Source: Eustoma russellianum
Lineage: Eukaryota; Streptophyta; Magnoliopsida; Gentianales; Gentianaceae
Assembly (NCBI GenBank): GCA_036186865.1
Contig: AP025048.1
Location: forward strand, 26,251,248-26,315,247
Length of the DNA: 64,000 bases
Direction: 5' to 3'
In this document: positions 35,392-48,161 of the stretch, piece by piece
How the letters are laid out: the number at the start of each line of letters is the position of its first letter
How positions within the stretch are numbered: the first letter of the stretch is position 1
Position numbers and translations under genes: made by a program
The notes under the pieces: model-generated
Told to the model about the DNA's origin: nothing
The model's input: only the letters and a program-made list of their open reading frames with translations
Database searches by the model: none

Positions 35392-35404
35392 GGCTCTAGT
35401 ACCA
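35392..35404 (-). promoter_or_regulatory. Primer binding site of minus-strand Copia element
   Basis: Minus strand TGGTACTAGAGCC, one substitution-rich step away from the usual TGGTATCAGAGC initiator-Met PBS, two bases from the LTR end at 35407. Confidence 0.75.
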
Positions 35405-35406
35405 GT

Positions 35407-37015
35407 TGTTGGACCGTAACACCTGCAACAAATACCACTAGAAGGAGGATCAATAGTTGTTAGCGAAAATTACACTACTACCCTTGAATTAAAATCCCCT
35501 TTGAGAACAGAATCTGAGAGATACTCAGATTCAGTACCCGCTTTTGACAAATTTAAAAGTCAATGTACACAACTCCAAAAATTATGAAACTTTCCAGAAA
35601 TCAATTTCAATGTCTTAAAGAGACTCTATCCAAAAATGAGATAAAAATAAGATTGATTGGTCCTTAAAACATATAAAACGATTCAGATGGTCAGATTGGA
35701 TAGAATAGTGCTAAACTTTGCAAATATGTTTCTCTTTAATTTCTCAGCCAAACAGGTTGATCTTTATGGCAAAACACTCCTTAAGATGCCTAGTTTAAAT
35801 TTCCAAAAGGCCCTGACCTGAAACTATGCTTGATAAAATCAAAATGTAAGTTTCTTTGAAACTGGTCAGGTTGCAGCCAAAATAGAGCAGTTATCTTTCA
35901 AAGACTGAAAGACTAACTTTCCGTTGCTTAAATCAAGTGATTCTTGTTGCAAATGAAAGTTCGCAGTCTGAAGTATAACTCCGCCGAAAATCACAAATTT
36001 TGAAAATGTTTTGATATTTTTCCAGGACATGTGAAATTGGGTGAAAACTGCAGTGAAAACGGACAGAAAACAAAAAGGATGAAGCAAGACAAAAACACCA
36101 AGGATTTATCCTAGTTCGGTCAATATGACCTACTGCAGTCCCAAGGAACACATTTTCTTGGATTTTACTATAAAATGAACACCAATACAACAAGAACGAA
36201 GCATGATCCTTGAGTTATACACCAAACCTATTCAAGACTTGTATGAACACCTCTATGCAACTTTTGTTGCAGCACCTCTACCACCTATTGATGTAGCCTT
36301 ATAAATTTGGCTAATCAATCTTACAAATTCAACACAAGAGGCATGTATAGTGTAGCTATACAACAAGTAACAATAGAGCTCCTTGGCTACACAAAGAAAG
36401 AAACAAGAACAAGAGAAGAGAATAGCAAGAATGATCTTCAAGTTTGCTTCAAAGTTGTGTGTATTCTTCTTCTTCACCCTTGCCTCCTATTTATAGTGTG
36501 AAATAGGCCTTGAAGATAAGACCTCCTATGTGTCAACATCTTCTTCATCAAGTTTTAGTTGTCTTCACAGCATTAGTTGACCACATAATCATCGTGTACA
36601 CTTGGCAACTTCAAGAAACAGATTGGTCCACCTTGGAACTTTATGTTGGCCCAATTTTGTCTTCAAAATTGACTTGGAAATTGTTGCAAAATAAAGATAA
36701 TATGGAAGGAAATATACCACCAAGAAACCTTCAACTCCTTGGCACAAGAATAGGTCATGTGATGGCTGAACAATTTGGACAAAAATCAGCTCCAACAACC
36801 TCAAACTAGCTGTTGCCTTTAACTTTGAAACTATAAGTTGACAATTTTGCCAACTAGATTGTTTTTGATTGGTCCACTTGTGCACATGTCATAAAATGAA
36901 TGCACCATCATTTTTGCCTGTTTATGGACGTTTTTGCGCTGATAATAAAGTGTACAAACTCAGATTTGATGAAGAGAAAATAATAAAGAAGTGTTGACAA
37001 GATTATGTGAACATA
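35407..37015 (-). repeat. 5' LTR of minus-strand Copia element (outer end uncertain)
   Basis: On the minus strand the LTR ends CTCCTTCTAGTGGT ... GGTCCAACA beside the PBS, the same style as the SIRE-like LTR end at 22239. A TATA box (36486-36496) and a downstream ACCGAACTAGGATAAATCC segment, like that in other plant Copia leaders, lie inside. I could not fix the outer terminus; 37015 is a rough guess and it could extend further. Confidence 0.5.
36486..36496 (-). promoter_or_regulatory. TATA box of Copia LTR promoter
   Basis: The minus strand reads CTATAAATAGG with G/A-rich sequence downstream, a textbook plant LTR core promoter, about 1.1 kb before the LTR end. Confidence 0.7.
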
Positions 37016-39101
37016 TAATATCAAAATTCTCACTTTTCTCCTTTGTATATTGTGATGAATTGTTTACCAAGAACACCTTATCTTCTCTGAAAAATGATGA
37101 TGAGGGCCTTCAATAACATATATAAGAAGATCTTCAAGAAAAAAATAGAATGTGACATCGATTACTGTCACATATCCCGCTACCGTCGATAATATCATCA
37201 AATAAGAGAATATAATAGAAAACCACCAAATAATCTTCAAAAATACCATAAATAAACTCAAAATGAAGATAATAAGATACTCAAAAGATTCCTTGAGTAA
37301 AATGACGAAGCTGCTCTTGGGGGGTAAAATGACCAAAATGCCTCAGGTGAGAGAAAACTCTGAAAATGACCCTGATAGTCAAAAATAGATATGAAAACAC
37401 CTTCATAACGATGAATAAGAGATAATAAAGGCCTTGTATCATTTTCACCATGTCAAGTACCTACAAGAACTCAAAATACCAATTTTGCCCCTTTTTGGTA
37501 AGTTATAGAAACTTCGAGGACGTGTTAATCACAAAGCATAATGTTCACAAAAATCACATAATAACAACATAAAACATATATAAATCATATACAAGTGAAA
37601 ACAACCATTTTATCATATTTAAAAAAAAATCTAAAAACTATAGACATCGATTGATCAAAGTGTCTCTGCTTGAGAGATCGATATCTCACAGTGAGGTTCA
37701 GATTTTGTCTCTAACTAACATCGATCGATCGATGTACATATCGATCGATCGATGTGTCTCAGGTTTAGAGATCGATATCTCACAGTAAGGTCTTGGTTTT
37801 TCAATGCCTTACTTCGATCGGTCGATGTCTCCTACCTGAGAGATCGATGTCATTTTTCTTCACGTATTTGATATATTTCAACTCTTTATCATCTGTAACA
37901 ACATGTGTGACACTTTTATGACATGTAACACATAAAATCATGACTTTGAAAATTATTCAAACTTATTTCTCAAAAAAAAATATCAGAGTGATTCCCCTCC
38001 CCCCCCCCCCCCCCCAAAAAAAACAAACAAGAAAGAATTAAAGTTTCTTACCAATTCGTTACATGTGATTCTTTCTCTCATTTTCTTTTTTCCTTTTCCT
38101 GTCGTAGGAAAAAAACTTAGGGTGATAATATTAAGGCACCGGACACTTATTTCAGTTAATCAGTTTGAAATTTGAGTTTCTCATATTTTATTTATCGATG
38201 TAATTCAAAAGAAATCATGTATTTTGAGAACTCAGGGGTAAAATATGTAATATTTCATTACGAAATAGTTCACTATCATATAAAATAAACAACATGAGGT
38301 CAAAGTTTCTTTATCCTTTTTCTTTATGGGGTGGGGGGGGGTTCAGAGTTTCTAAATGAGTGTTGAAGTGTTATTGCTATGAGTTGGTACATGTGGAAAC
38401 TGTCCCCCCCCCCCCTCCCTCCTCAAATGTACGGATTGTTTGTTGCTTAGAAAGAAACATCTTCTTCCAAAAAAAAATATAAGGTAAGACGTTCGATTAC
38501 AAAGCGATCTGGTCTTTTCTCTGACTTTATACAAGCGTGAGTGTCTAGTACGTCGAAAACGTACTTTTAAGAAATTTTGGAAATATGTGACTTAACAATA
38601 TTGTCATGTCGTCAGCGCAAACACGATATTGTTTGTATCGTAAAACAATATGTGACGACTTAAATATATAGTATAAAATTTTAACGATGGTGTTTACTTA
38701 GACATCATTTGATGATGTTTCGAACAGCACATTACGAAGTGTGATTGAAATTAGAAAGTGTAAGGTACTGAAAATTTACGGTAGATGTCTAAGTATGTGT
38801 CGCCATTACTACGACGTCATAGAAACCTTTATAACAGTGTCGATAGAATTCAAGTATTTTTTTATAATTTTAACACTATGTTGTGATTGGAATATCTATT
38901 GGTTATGATTGATTGATTGTGATTGGGGTAACATTTTGATAGGAAAGACACGGTTGGTGTTAATAACAACTACCTGAACAGAAAAGGTTTTTCAAAAATT
39001 GCAAAAAGTGTTATGCGATGTAAAAAATCTTTATTTAAATATTTAGGACGCAAAACAATTTTCAATTAAAAAATATATTGGCAGCGTCCGCCCCCAGAAA
39101 C
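37016..39101. other. Intergenic/unknown, AT-rich
   Basis: No gene or domain seen. Holds a repeat cluster (37645-37860, separate entry), a long C run followed by A (about 37998-38022), a G run (38330-38341) and a C run (38404-38415). It may include the outer part of the Copia LTR and unrecognised DNA-transposon remnants. Confidence 0.5.
37645..37860. repeat. ATCGATCG-rich short repeat cluster
   Basis: Two modules recur: a CATCGATCGATCGATG palindrome (16 bp, perfect; near 37729 and, minus one base, near 37750, with decayed copies near 37647 and 37815) and GAGATCGATATCTCACAGT (near 37673 and 37771, partial near 37840). The modules alternate with a spacing of about 80-100 bp. Confidence 0.75.
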
Positions 39102-39118
39102 TGATTGGGTTTGCGGAA

Positions 39119-39394
39119 GTCCCCAGGACATAGCCCAACTGGTTCCGGGTAAGAGTTATCGAAAGGGAGGTCAGGGGTTCAATTCTTGCCAAATGCAAGA
39201 GAATCTCTTTCCAGCAAGTGCATAGTGTGTGAGTTTCCTTCGAGGCTTGCCTGCAGTGCTGGAAACTTCTTATGCAGACTATTGTGTATATGACCAAGCT
39301 TCTGCTAGCGGGCCGTTGGATACCTAATTTACATCCCTACATTACCTTTGGTACTGCGTGTGGCAGGGACCCTTACTGGTTGGGGTTCAACCTT
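39119..39394 (+). mobile_element. tRNA-derived SINE with 17 bp target duplication
   Basis: Exact direct repeats TGATTGGGTTTGCGGAA lie at 39102-39118 and 39395-39411. The 276 bp between them begins with a tRNA-like head: TAGCCCAACTGG resembles a pol III A box, and GGGGTTCAATTCTT about 40 bp downstream resembles a B box. The tail ends GGTTCAACCTT without a long poly(A). A long perfect target duplication plus pol III boxes is the classical SINE layout. The family was not identified. Confidence 0.75.
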
Positions 39395-39411
39395 TGATTG
39401 GGTTTGCGGAA

Positions 39412-39790
39412 ACTTTTCTCTCACCTTTCGGCCCATGAAGACTTTAAACGTTTTCGTGTATCCTGCTCAATGTCCCATGACTCTGATGGGCCACGCCAAT
39501 TGGAAGCCCTCTAATTCACAAATGCACCCTCAAAAGGCCGCATGTCTATACCAGATGCGACACACCATTTACAGAAGATGTCGTGGCGAAAGCGGTTCCG
39601 TCAGCTTTTCATTAACCACCTGTCACTAATTATAACAGGAAAACTTGCAAGCAAGAGCATTTAGACAGATGTCATGCATCAATTATGCTTTCCGGGGCCT
39701 ATTGGTTTTTATTTCTGCTCTGATGATTATTTTCTTGGATTGATATTAGTGATGGAACGTATATGATGATATCAAATCAAAGATTTGAGT
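39412..39790. other. Intergenic, no gene seen
   Basis: Less AT-rich than its surroundings. A short open frame (39348-39629) overlaps the SINE target repeat and shows no domain. Confidence 0.4.
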
Positions 39791-39795
39791 ATATC

Positions 39796-41552
39796 TGTAG
39801 CGCCTCACTCCCGAGCCCTAACATCGGGAACAGTGCATCCGCCGTATCTCACTAAGGAGAATACAAAGCGTCGAATCAATCTCTTACTTGTCAAAAATGA
39901 CGTAGAAATTTTTTTCCGCGGAAACATAAACCGTAACATATATTAAACCTCAATAATCGTCATTACATTTCCAAATAAAAGTTCTGGTAATAAAAGTAGT
40001 AAAGTAGTATGTGGAAAATCCTCAAAGTATAAATAATAACAAAACAGCTGCAGAGTTCCCTCATATCCTAGCTGCAGCTCCCAACCGACCCACTCTGCTA
40101 CGTCCGTCCCGTCCTCAACAAAGATGTGCTCGTAGTTCTCATCCGGCTCACCTGGGAAGTAGGGGTGAGTGACAGAGATCACCCAGTAGATGTCCGCCTC
40201 AAACAAATACAAAACGTACATACCGAAATGATATAACCACATAGCACGTAAATATAGGATAAAACCACATGTCACACAAATACAAGATAACATGCATAAG
40301 ATAAAGTAAATGCGGTAAGTAAAGCACTCCACATAAAAATGCGCAACGTCGTGATGCATGTCCTACTAGGCATGTCACACGCAACAAAGTCATGTCACAC
40401 AAAATGCCGATATCTCCGCCATGCAATGCATGATCCCGGGACCTACTGAGTGGCTGTGGGTCGTACCCACCCACAGTCACCATCCTGAGTGTACTTGGCC
40501 CAGCCACCGTACACCATCCTGAGCGCCCGTGACCCGTACGCCACGACCCACCATCATACAATGCACGTGCCATGAATGCAACCAACACAATCGTCTGAGG
40601 CCCCTGGCCCATCCTCACCATCCTCCGGCACTCAAATTTAGGTTCGTAAATTTTCCGAATATTAGAAAGTTGTTATTTATCATCACCCTTAATTTTCCCT
40701 TAGCTTGTATTAATTTTCTAAAATGTTCTACTCATTTTCCCTATTTCTCCCTTATTTAATTCTATTTATTACTATTTATTTCTAATTTCTTGAATTTACC
40801 AAAAATATTTTTTAAGTAGAAATAATTTAATTTTAACCCTTTATATTTTCTGGAATTTATTTGAATTTTACTGGTATTCAATTATATTTTTCTATACATT
40901 TTTTTTAGTGGTTAATGGGCCGCCTTCGGTCCGACCCGTTGGCCAGCCGACTCGGTCCGTTGGCTGGCCTGTTCTCTGCCTTAAATTAATTAATTAATTA
41001 TTTATTTAATTGGAGGTTCCACCAGTGGCAACGCCCGCTGTGATTTGTTTTTCGATCTCAACCCCCATTTTCTCCTATTTCCAGTCTATAGGAACCTATT
41101 CTAAGGCCAACACACAACTTCTTAAAGGCTCCTAATGTAAAAGTTCCCCCTTTTCCCCATTTTTTTAAGGATATTTTGTTTTCGATTCAATCATACCACC
41201 AATTTCACACACACATACACGCACATAGCAGCCATAAACAATATATCTCATGCTTTCCAACATAGACAAAATTTACAACTTAAACAAATAAAAACAACGA
41301 AATAAAATTTACAACTTAAACAAATAAAAAAACGAAACACATTAGTATACCATCAAAGCATGCATGAATCATACCCGTTTGAGGGGGAAGAGGCACCTAC
41401 CTTTTTGACGAATTAACTTCCTTCTCCTCTAGGCTCGAATCTAAACAATTGTAGTATAAACATCAATACCTAATAACAAAGTTTAATTTGACTTACTTAA
41501 AATAATTAGTTCATAGCTTTCTATATTTTTTTTTCCTATTTGTCATACCAGC

Positions 41553-41604
<52 letters not shown>

Positions 41605-42066
41605 CATATACTCATACAAATCACATGTAAATCATTTACCCAAAATACACGTGCACGCATATATAATATGTACATACAATATGATATAGCATTCCATATA
41701 ATGGTCTTTCACCTAGAAAGTGCATTTCCAGTAAGGTTACAGACAGGGCATGGTGACGACTGTCATGAGAATCCTAGCAACAAATGAATAGGCAAAAGTT
41801 CAAATCCTAATTGCAAATTTATGTTATGCTAAAACTCACAATAAATAGATTAAATAGTAAGAAATCATGCTGCTGTTTTTTTTTCTTTTAATCCCGCCCA
41901 TAAAATTCCTTAGGTAGAAACTATCCCACATCGGCCAAAAATGGTCACCACTCTGCTGCCATTCGCCTGAATCAATTCACAATTTATATCATAACAAGTT
42001 TATACAACTAGCACCTAGATATTGATATATTTTCAAATGTACAGTATGCACACGCAAATACATATT

Positions 42067-42119
<53 letters not shown>

Positions 42120-42963
42120 AACAGTCATCATATAATCACCATAATTTTGGCCGACAACATTTAACAGCAATTATACATAAGCAATGTCCCACCATGCATG
42201 TATAAAATCCATTTATACAATACAAGAATACTAATGCATGATCCAAGTTTGATACCAAAAATAACATCGTATAGTTTGCAAAATCATAACAAATATACGT
42301 AGGGTACTTGCCTTTCGCTTCGATTATACGTACTACACGAAGAATTTGGTGGTTGAATGAACCAAAAGTTATTACTTTTAGCTTCCTAATTGTTGGCGGC
42401 AGAATGCAATTTTGAAGAAAAATAGTGCTGGCTGGAATTGATGCAGGCTGGCCGATTGTTTGCAACAAGAGAAATGAGGAAATTGAATGCTGCCTTTCTT
42501 CCTAATTGCTGGCAGCACTGGAAATTTTAAGAGATGCTGCTGCGGTTTTGTTGGAATATAAAGATTGGAGAAATTGTATTGTGGGAAGAATATGGGTGGC
42601 TGCCGAAGTTTTCTTAGGGTTATAGTGTTTAATTTGTGTGTTATGGTTGTATAGATATAGACAAAGATAGGTAGAATCCTAGAGTATTTAGGACTTATAA
42701 TTGTATTAGGATTCTATCTCTATCTCTTTAAGTAGTATTTTTCTAGTCATCTTAAGATTTGTATTTCTAGGCTTTACTTTATTTTATTTTTCTTTTCCTT
42801 TCTGCCGTTTATGTGTGTATACAATATGTAACATATATATTTTGTTGTTGTTTGCCCTGTATATGTGTATAATATATATAATTACATTATTATTATTTGT
42901 ATGTTGACGTGTATGTTCCTGAACTTTGCATGCAAGTTTAAGTAGGAAGTCACAGTCATAACA
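39796..42963 (-). repeat. 3' LTR of Gypsy element 2
   Basis: A 3168 bp direct repeat of 46359-49525. Contains TA/CA microsatellites at about 41553-41604 and 42071-42116, an AATT run near 40985, and a GC-rich segment (about 40440-40620) at the place where element 1 has its 43 bp array. Small ORFs in it occur in both LTRs and have no domain. Confidence 0.93.
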
Positions 42964-42975
42964 AACCTCCCCTCT
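42964..42975 (-). promoter_or_regulatory. Polypurine tract of Gypsy element 2
   Basis: Minus strand GAGGGGAGGTT directly before the TGTTATGAC start of the LTR. Confidence 0.8.
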
Positions 42976-42981
42976 TACAAT

Positions 42982-43001
42982 AAGTTTCGTCCTCGAAACT
43001 T
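42982..43001. repeat. Hairpin beside the polypurine tract
   Basis: Same 20 bases as at 5975-5994, AAGTTTCG TCCT CGAAACTT, at the same distance from the LTR. Confidence 0.85.
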
Positions 43002-45279
43002 GCGTATAACGTGATCAATGACTTAGTATGGTTCTACTTAATCATTCGCTTAGATAATGACCATACTAAATATCCATTGCTTATTGTGATACGTTAACCG
43101 TTTCACTTCCTTTTCATAGTCTAAGGCCTCGAAAATCACTCCTTGTACCTAACAAGGTAGTTTATAAGTCCATTGTTCTCCGCTTATTTAAGATCATAAC
43201 CTATTTTCTTAAGATTTTAAGTTCAAAGTCAGGGGTATTGTCATCATACCAAGGGTTTCATATCTCATCCATCGGTTTATAACATACTTATATCTGCGGT
43301 CATCAGCAACCTTTTAAAATCAGTTCTTAGGTGTACTATAATATTTAACTTAATTCTTTATAATTAGAACTTATAAACTTCTAGTTACACCACTTGACGT
43401 GTATCACTCAACTTTTTGCGATCTACAATTTCGTACTCTTAATTCATTATATCAAATTCATCTCCTAGTTACATGACCATTCCAAACTATCCATCAAGCC
43501 CTCCGATGTATTAATCGTTACATTTCATAAATATAGAATCAAGTCCTCGAATATGATATCCACCACTCTCCTTTATCATCAATTCTCAAAATCACTTCTC
43601 AATCTTACGATCTAGTTCAATAATCATGCTCTTACTTTTCCGGAGATACCATCATCAGCCTAGTATACGAAGTATGTGTATGGACATGTTTTTCTTCAAT
43701 TTAAAAGAAAGTAGCTTACGTAGCTATAATTTGAAATATGGCTTTAACTATTTAAAATAATATGTCTTCTAATTTTTTTTGTAAACACAAAAGCCAAAAA
43801 TATCATATATTTGTTTGCGTAACGGGTGTCTCAAATGACTATTATAAAACAATGATGTAACTAGTTCACGAAAGTATTACGATTATAACCACTTTAAAAC
43901 AATTGAGACACAACAATTGTAAAAATTCTCTCTCTTTTTTTTATTAAAAAAATGATTTTGAATGCGGTGTCTCTCTTTTTTTTTTCCAACAAAATACATA
44001 TTTTGAAAGCTATGTCTTATTTCGCAAAATACAACGATCGAAAATTCAGCAAATATAATTTTTTATAAAACAATTTGAATAAGGTACCGTTCTTTTTCAA
44101 AAATAAGTACATATACTTTGAAACTATTTTCCGCTTCACAAAATTAAATAAGTTCATCGCAAGAAGATAAATAATTTCAAAAACATTTAAAGGGTAAAAT
44201 GCTTGCAATATTGCTAGTTGTCAAATAAAGTTATTTTAGCCAAATAAATATGCTAAACAAGAGTTTGAGAAATATAAGAGGTATACAAGTATATCGTTCC
44301 TCGAAAACATCAATATTTAAAATATATCATTTTTGTCAGAGGTAGTCAAAATTCTATTAAGTAGCTATATGAATTCGGAAAATAATATAGCCTTGTAAAG
44401 TAATAGACTATATGTAGAAAAGTGAAAGTAGTTAAAATATTTAGCCGCAAAAATTTTTGAAATACCTTTGAAATATAGAATGTATCTTGGTGTACGTGCT
44501 TATACGAAAACGTTTAACTACTTGAAAATTAATAGTCCAATACTTCGTGTAATTTTTTCTAAATCACCCCTAAATGTCAATTAAAATCCACCTATGTACC
44601 GTTTCTTATAAATCTTTAACTTAAGTTATTCAATCCTAGTATGACATACTAATTATTGATCAACTTAGGGCATTCTAACTCAACATGCTTCTGCGCGCCA
44701 CACTGATCCACCGTACTTCTTTACTTGGTTATTTCAACCGCTAATTCTAGTTTAGTTATATCTCACCTGAAAAACATCCACTGCTTGTTCATACTGATTC
44801 TATTTCAATTCAAGCCTACTCTATACATCACTACTTACGTGTTTCTAGGAATCAACACCTACTGCTTTGTTATTCCACTATACTTATTTTAGTAGTGCTT
44901 GCTTATCACTATCAATCATTATCTCTAATAAGACTGATGTCTTCTGCCTATGTTGATAACCCTAAAACTCAACCTCTTATTCATAATTATAGTCCCTTTT
45001 TGTACAATATCCTTTGCTCGAGTTTACTGAGCATAGTACTTATAAATCGTTATTGAGCCTCTATCATTTGCTACAATTCATTCCTTAAGAGCTACGATCT
45101 CAACTTAGACCTAGTCATGTTCTGACACTATCGTCGAGGTAGAGGCGTAAACTTGCTTCATTTATCATAATGGTACCGGGTTTGCAGGGGTCAGATCTAA
45201 GGAATTATATAAATGATTATAATCAACCCCCAGGTAAGGCAAATACCCCTGAGTCGTATGGAGTGCCCTAAGTATACGT
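43002..45279 (-). other. Non-coding interior of Gypsy element 2
   Basis: About 2.3 kb of AT-rich sequence with no open frame above background and no recognisable gag or pol motif on either strand. It occupies the place of pol. Confidence 0.6.
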
Positions 45280-45765
45280 GGACATATCCCTTATCTGATC
45301 ATCACTTAGGTTTAATGTCATGACTTATTTCCAGAATCGATACTTAGTATCATCATTTCTTCCATCTAAAATCATTACTTATTTCTAAGTTCAATGCTTA
45401 GAATATAATCACAGCTTATGACTAAGATCAGTGCTTATGTTCAAATCATCATCTCATGTTCAGATTACCACTTATGTCTAAGATCGCTTCTTATTTTCGA
45501 ATCATACTTAGTATACAATCAGCGTTTATGACTAAAGTCAATGCTTAAGTTAAATATCCACTCTTAATCAAGATCGTCGCTTATGTCTAAAATCGTGACT
45601 TACGGGTAGGATCATCACTAAATTTCTAAGGTCACGTTTTATTTTCAATAACATGTCCAATATATAATCATTGGTTACACCTAAAAATCGGTACTTATGC
45701 CTAAGATCGTGACTTAGGGGCAAATCGTAACTTAATTCCTAAGATCATAGCCTAAACCTATGCTT
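45280..45765. repeat. ~19 bp degenerate tandem array, about 24 units
   Basis: Successive units approximate GATCATGACTTATGTCTAA, for example near 45410, 45425, 45595, 45705 and 45740. Isolated units recur at 46200-46310 next to the PBS. The same motif is scattered in the leader of Gypsy element 1 (8890-9050). Confidence 0.75.
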
Positions 45766-45769
45766 CCAT

Positions 45770-46090
45770 CGTGGATCTAGAACCATGCTCTGAAAGATCG
45801 CACAGTCGAACACGTAGTACTTCTTCAACTCATTCTGAAATTAGACCCAAGTGGTCGACGGTGTCAGTTGTGCTGCGACATCACTCCTCCGCATCTCCTT
45901 ATCGAAGAATCTTAGGTCCGAGTGAGATGGTGGTGGAGGCGGTGCATGCCGGTTCAGCAGCTGATGCTACTGTGCTGAGGTGTTGGTCATGGTGACTATG
46001 ACATCTTCAAGTGCTTGGGGATAATCCCCTGATTCTGGTGGTTCTCACCACCATTCCCAGCTGGCTCACGTCGTGGAGGCATTTCATGTT
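45770..46090 (-). pseudogene. gag: Gypsy gag N-terminal scrap
   Basis: The minus strand starts MPPRREPAGNGGENHQNQG near 46085, typical of plant Gypsy gag N-termini. It passes through stops and then shows FQNELKKYYVFDCAIFQSM near 45780-45830, which resembles the FxxEFxxxYxPxxxxxxxxxxF part of Retrotrans_gag. The segment between them is deleted or decayed. Non-functional. Confidence 0.55.
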
Positions 46091-46343
46091 ATCCAAGTTC
46101 ATGAGAAGAAATCGGGTTAGTCAATAATGAGTTGGAAGGTTGAACGCCGATAAATCGATAGTTAGACAAGGAAAGCTCACCATCGTCACACACCTCCCAT
46201 AACCCGATCATAACCTAGGTTCTAAGATCATATCTTAAGACTACTTTGTTTATTAGGGGTAAAATTGAAATTTTATAAAAGATCGTAACTTATGTCTAAG
46301 TGATCTAATTAAGCATGCGTTTTCGAGGCGGATCTGAAGCCTC

Positions 46344-46356
46344 GGCTCTGATACCA
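46344..46356 (-). promoter_or_regulatory. Primer binding site (initiator Met-tRNA), Gypsy element 2
   Basis: Minus strand TGGTATCAGAGCC, two bases from the LTR at 46359, identical to the PBS of Gypsy element 1. Confidence 0.93.
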
Positions 46357-46358
46357 CC

Positions 46359-48112
46359 TGTAGCGCCCCGCTCCCGAGCCCTAACATCGGGAACAGTGCA
46401 CCCGCCGTATCTCACTAAGGAGAATACAAAGCGTCGAATCAATCTCTTACTTGTCAAAAATGACGTAGAAATTTTTTTCCGCGGAAACATAAACCGTAAC
46501 ATATATTAAACCCCGATAATCATCATTACATTTCCAAATAAAAGTTCTGGTAATAAAAGTAGTAAAGTAGTATGTGGAAAATCCTCAAAGTATAAATAAG
46601 AACAAAACAGCTGCAGAGTTCCCTCATATCCTAGCTGCAGCTCCCAACCGACCCACTCTACTACGTCCGTCCCGTCCTCAACAAAGATGTGCTCGTAGTT
46701 CTCATCCGGCTAACCTAGGAAGTAGGGATGAGTGACAGAGATCACCCAGTAGATGCCCGCCTCAAACAAATACAAAACGTACATACCGAAATGATATAAC
46801 CATATAGCACGTAAATATAGGATAAAACCACATGTCACACAAATACAAGATAACATGCATAAGATAAAGTAAATGCGGTAAGTAAAGCACTCCACATAAA
46901 AATGCGCAACGCCGTGATGCATGTCCTACTAGGCATGTCACACGCAACAAAGTCATGTCACACAAAATGCCGATATCTCCGCCATGCAATGCATGATCCC
47001 GGGACCTACTGAGTGGCTGTGGGTCGTACCCACCCACAGTCACCATCCTGAGTGTACTTGGCCCAGCCACCGTACACCATCCTGAGCGCCCGTGACCCGT
47101 ACGCCACGACCCACCATCATGCAATGCACGTGCCATGAATGCAACCAACACAATCGTCTGAGGCCCCTGGCCCATCCTCACCATCCTCCGGCACTCAAAT
47201 TTAGGTTCGTAAATTTTCCGAATATTAGAAAGTTGTTATTTATCATCACCCTTAATTTTCCCTTAGCTTGTATTAATTTTCTAAAATGTTCTACTCATTT
47301 TCCCTATTTCTCCCTTATTTAATTCTATTTATTACTATTTATTTCTAATTTCTTGAATTTACCAAAAAAATTTTTTAAGTAGAAATAATTTAATTTTAAC
47401 CCTTTATATTTTCTGGAATTTATTTGAATTTTACTGGTATTCAATTATATTTTTCTATACATTGTTTTTAGTGGTTAATGGGCCGCCTTCGGTCCGACCG
47501 TTGGCCAGCCGGCTCGGTCCGTTCGCCGGCCTGTTCTCTGCCTTAAATTAATTAATTAATTAATTATTTAATTGGAGGTTCCACCAGTGGCAACGCCCGC
47601 TGTGATTTGTTTTTCGATCTCAACCCCCATTTTCTCATATTTCCAGTCTATAGGAACCTATTCTAAGGCCAACACACAACTTCTTAAAGGCTCCTAATGT
47701 AAAAGTTCCCCTTTTTCCCCATTTTTTAAGGATATTTTGTTTTCGATTCAATCATACCACCAATTTCACACACACATACACGCACATAGCAGCCATAAAC
47801 AATATATCTCATGCTTTCCAACATAGACAAAATTTAGAACTTAAACAAATAAAAACAACGAAACATAATTTACAACTTAAACAAATAAAACAACGAAACA
47901 CATTAGTATACCATCAAAGCATGCATGAATCATACCCGTTTGAGGGGGAAGAGGCACCTACCTTTTTGACGAATTAACTTCCTTCTCCTCTAGGCTCGAA
48001 TCTAAACAATTGTAGTATAAACATCAATACCTAATAACAAAGTTTAATTTGACTTACTTAAAATAATTAGTTCATAGCTTTCTATATTTTTTTTTCCTAT
48101 TTGTCATACCAG

Positions 48113-48161
<49 letters not shown>

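Larger units (their letters stand above)
30850..37015 (-). mobile_element. Ty1/Copia element, SIRE-like, 3'-truncated, minus strand
   Basis: Reading right to left: 5' LTR (ends at 35407), PBS (35392-35404), gag (35118-33168), protease/integrase (33130-32150) and RT (32144-30850). The RT stops being recognisable soon after YVDD. RNase H, polypurine tracts and 3' LTR are missing. Protein sequence is close to the plus-strand SIRE-like element but has many more stops, so it is an older copy. The outer LTR boundary is uncertain. Confidence 0.75.

Noticed and set aside
37998..38022. Homopolymer C/A run as a LINE or SINE tail
   Set aside because: No element body or target duplication could be tied to it.
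38540..38900. CACTA- or foldback-like DNA transposon suggested by TGTCGTCA/TGACGAC inverted motifs
   Set aside because: No defined terminal repeats or target duplication could be found; the motifs are short.
39348..39629. 93-codon open frame
   Set aside because: Overlaps the SINE target duplication and shows no domain.
40199..40621. 140-codon minus-strand frame conserved at 46762-47184
   Set aside because: Conserved only because it lies in both LTRs. No domain match, and it overlaps another frame and the GC-rich block.
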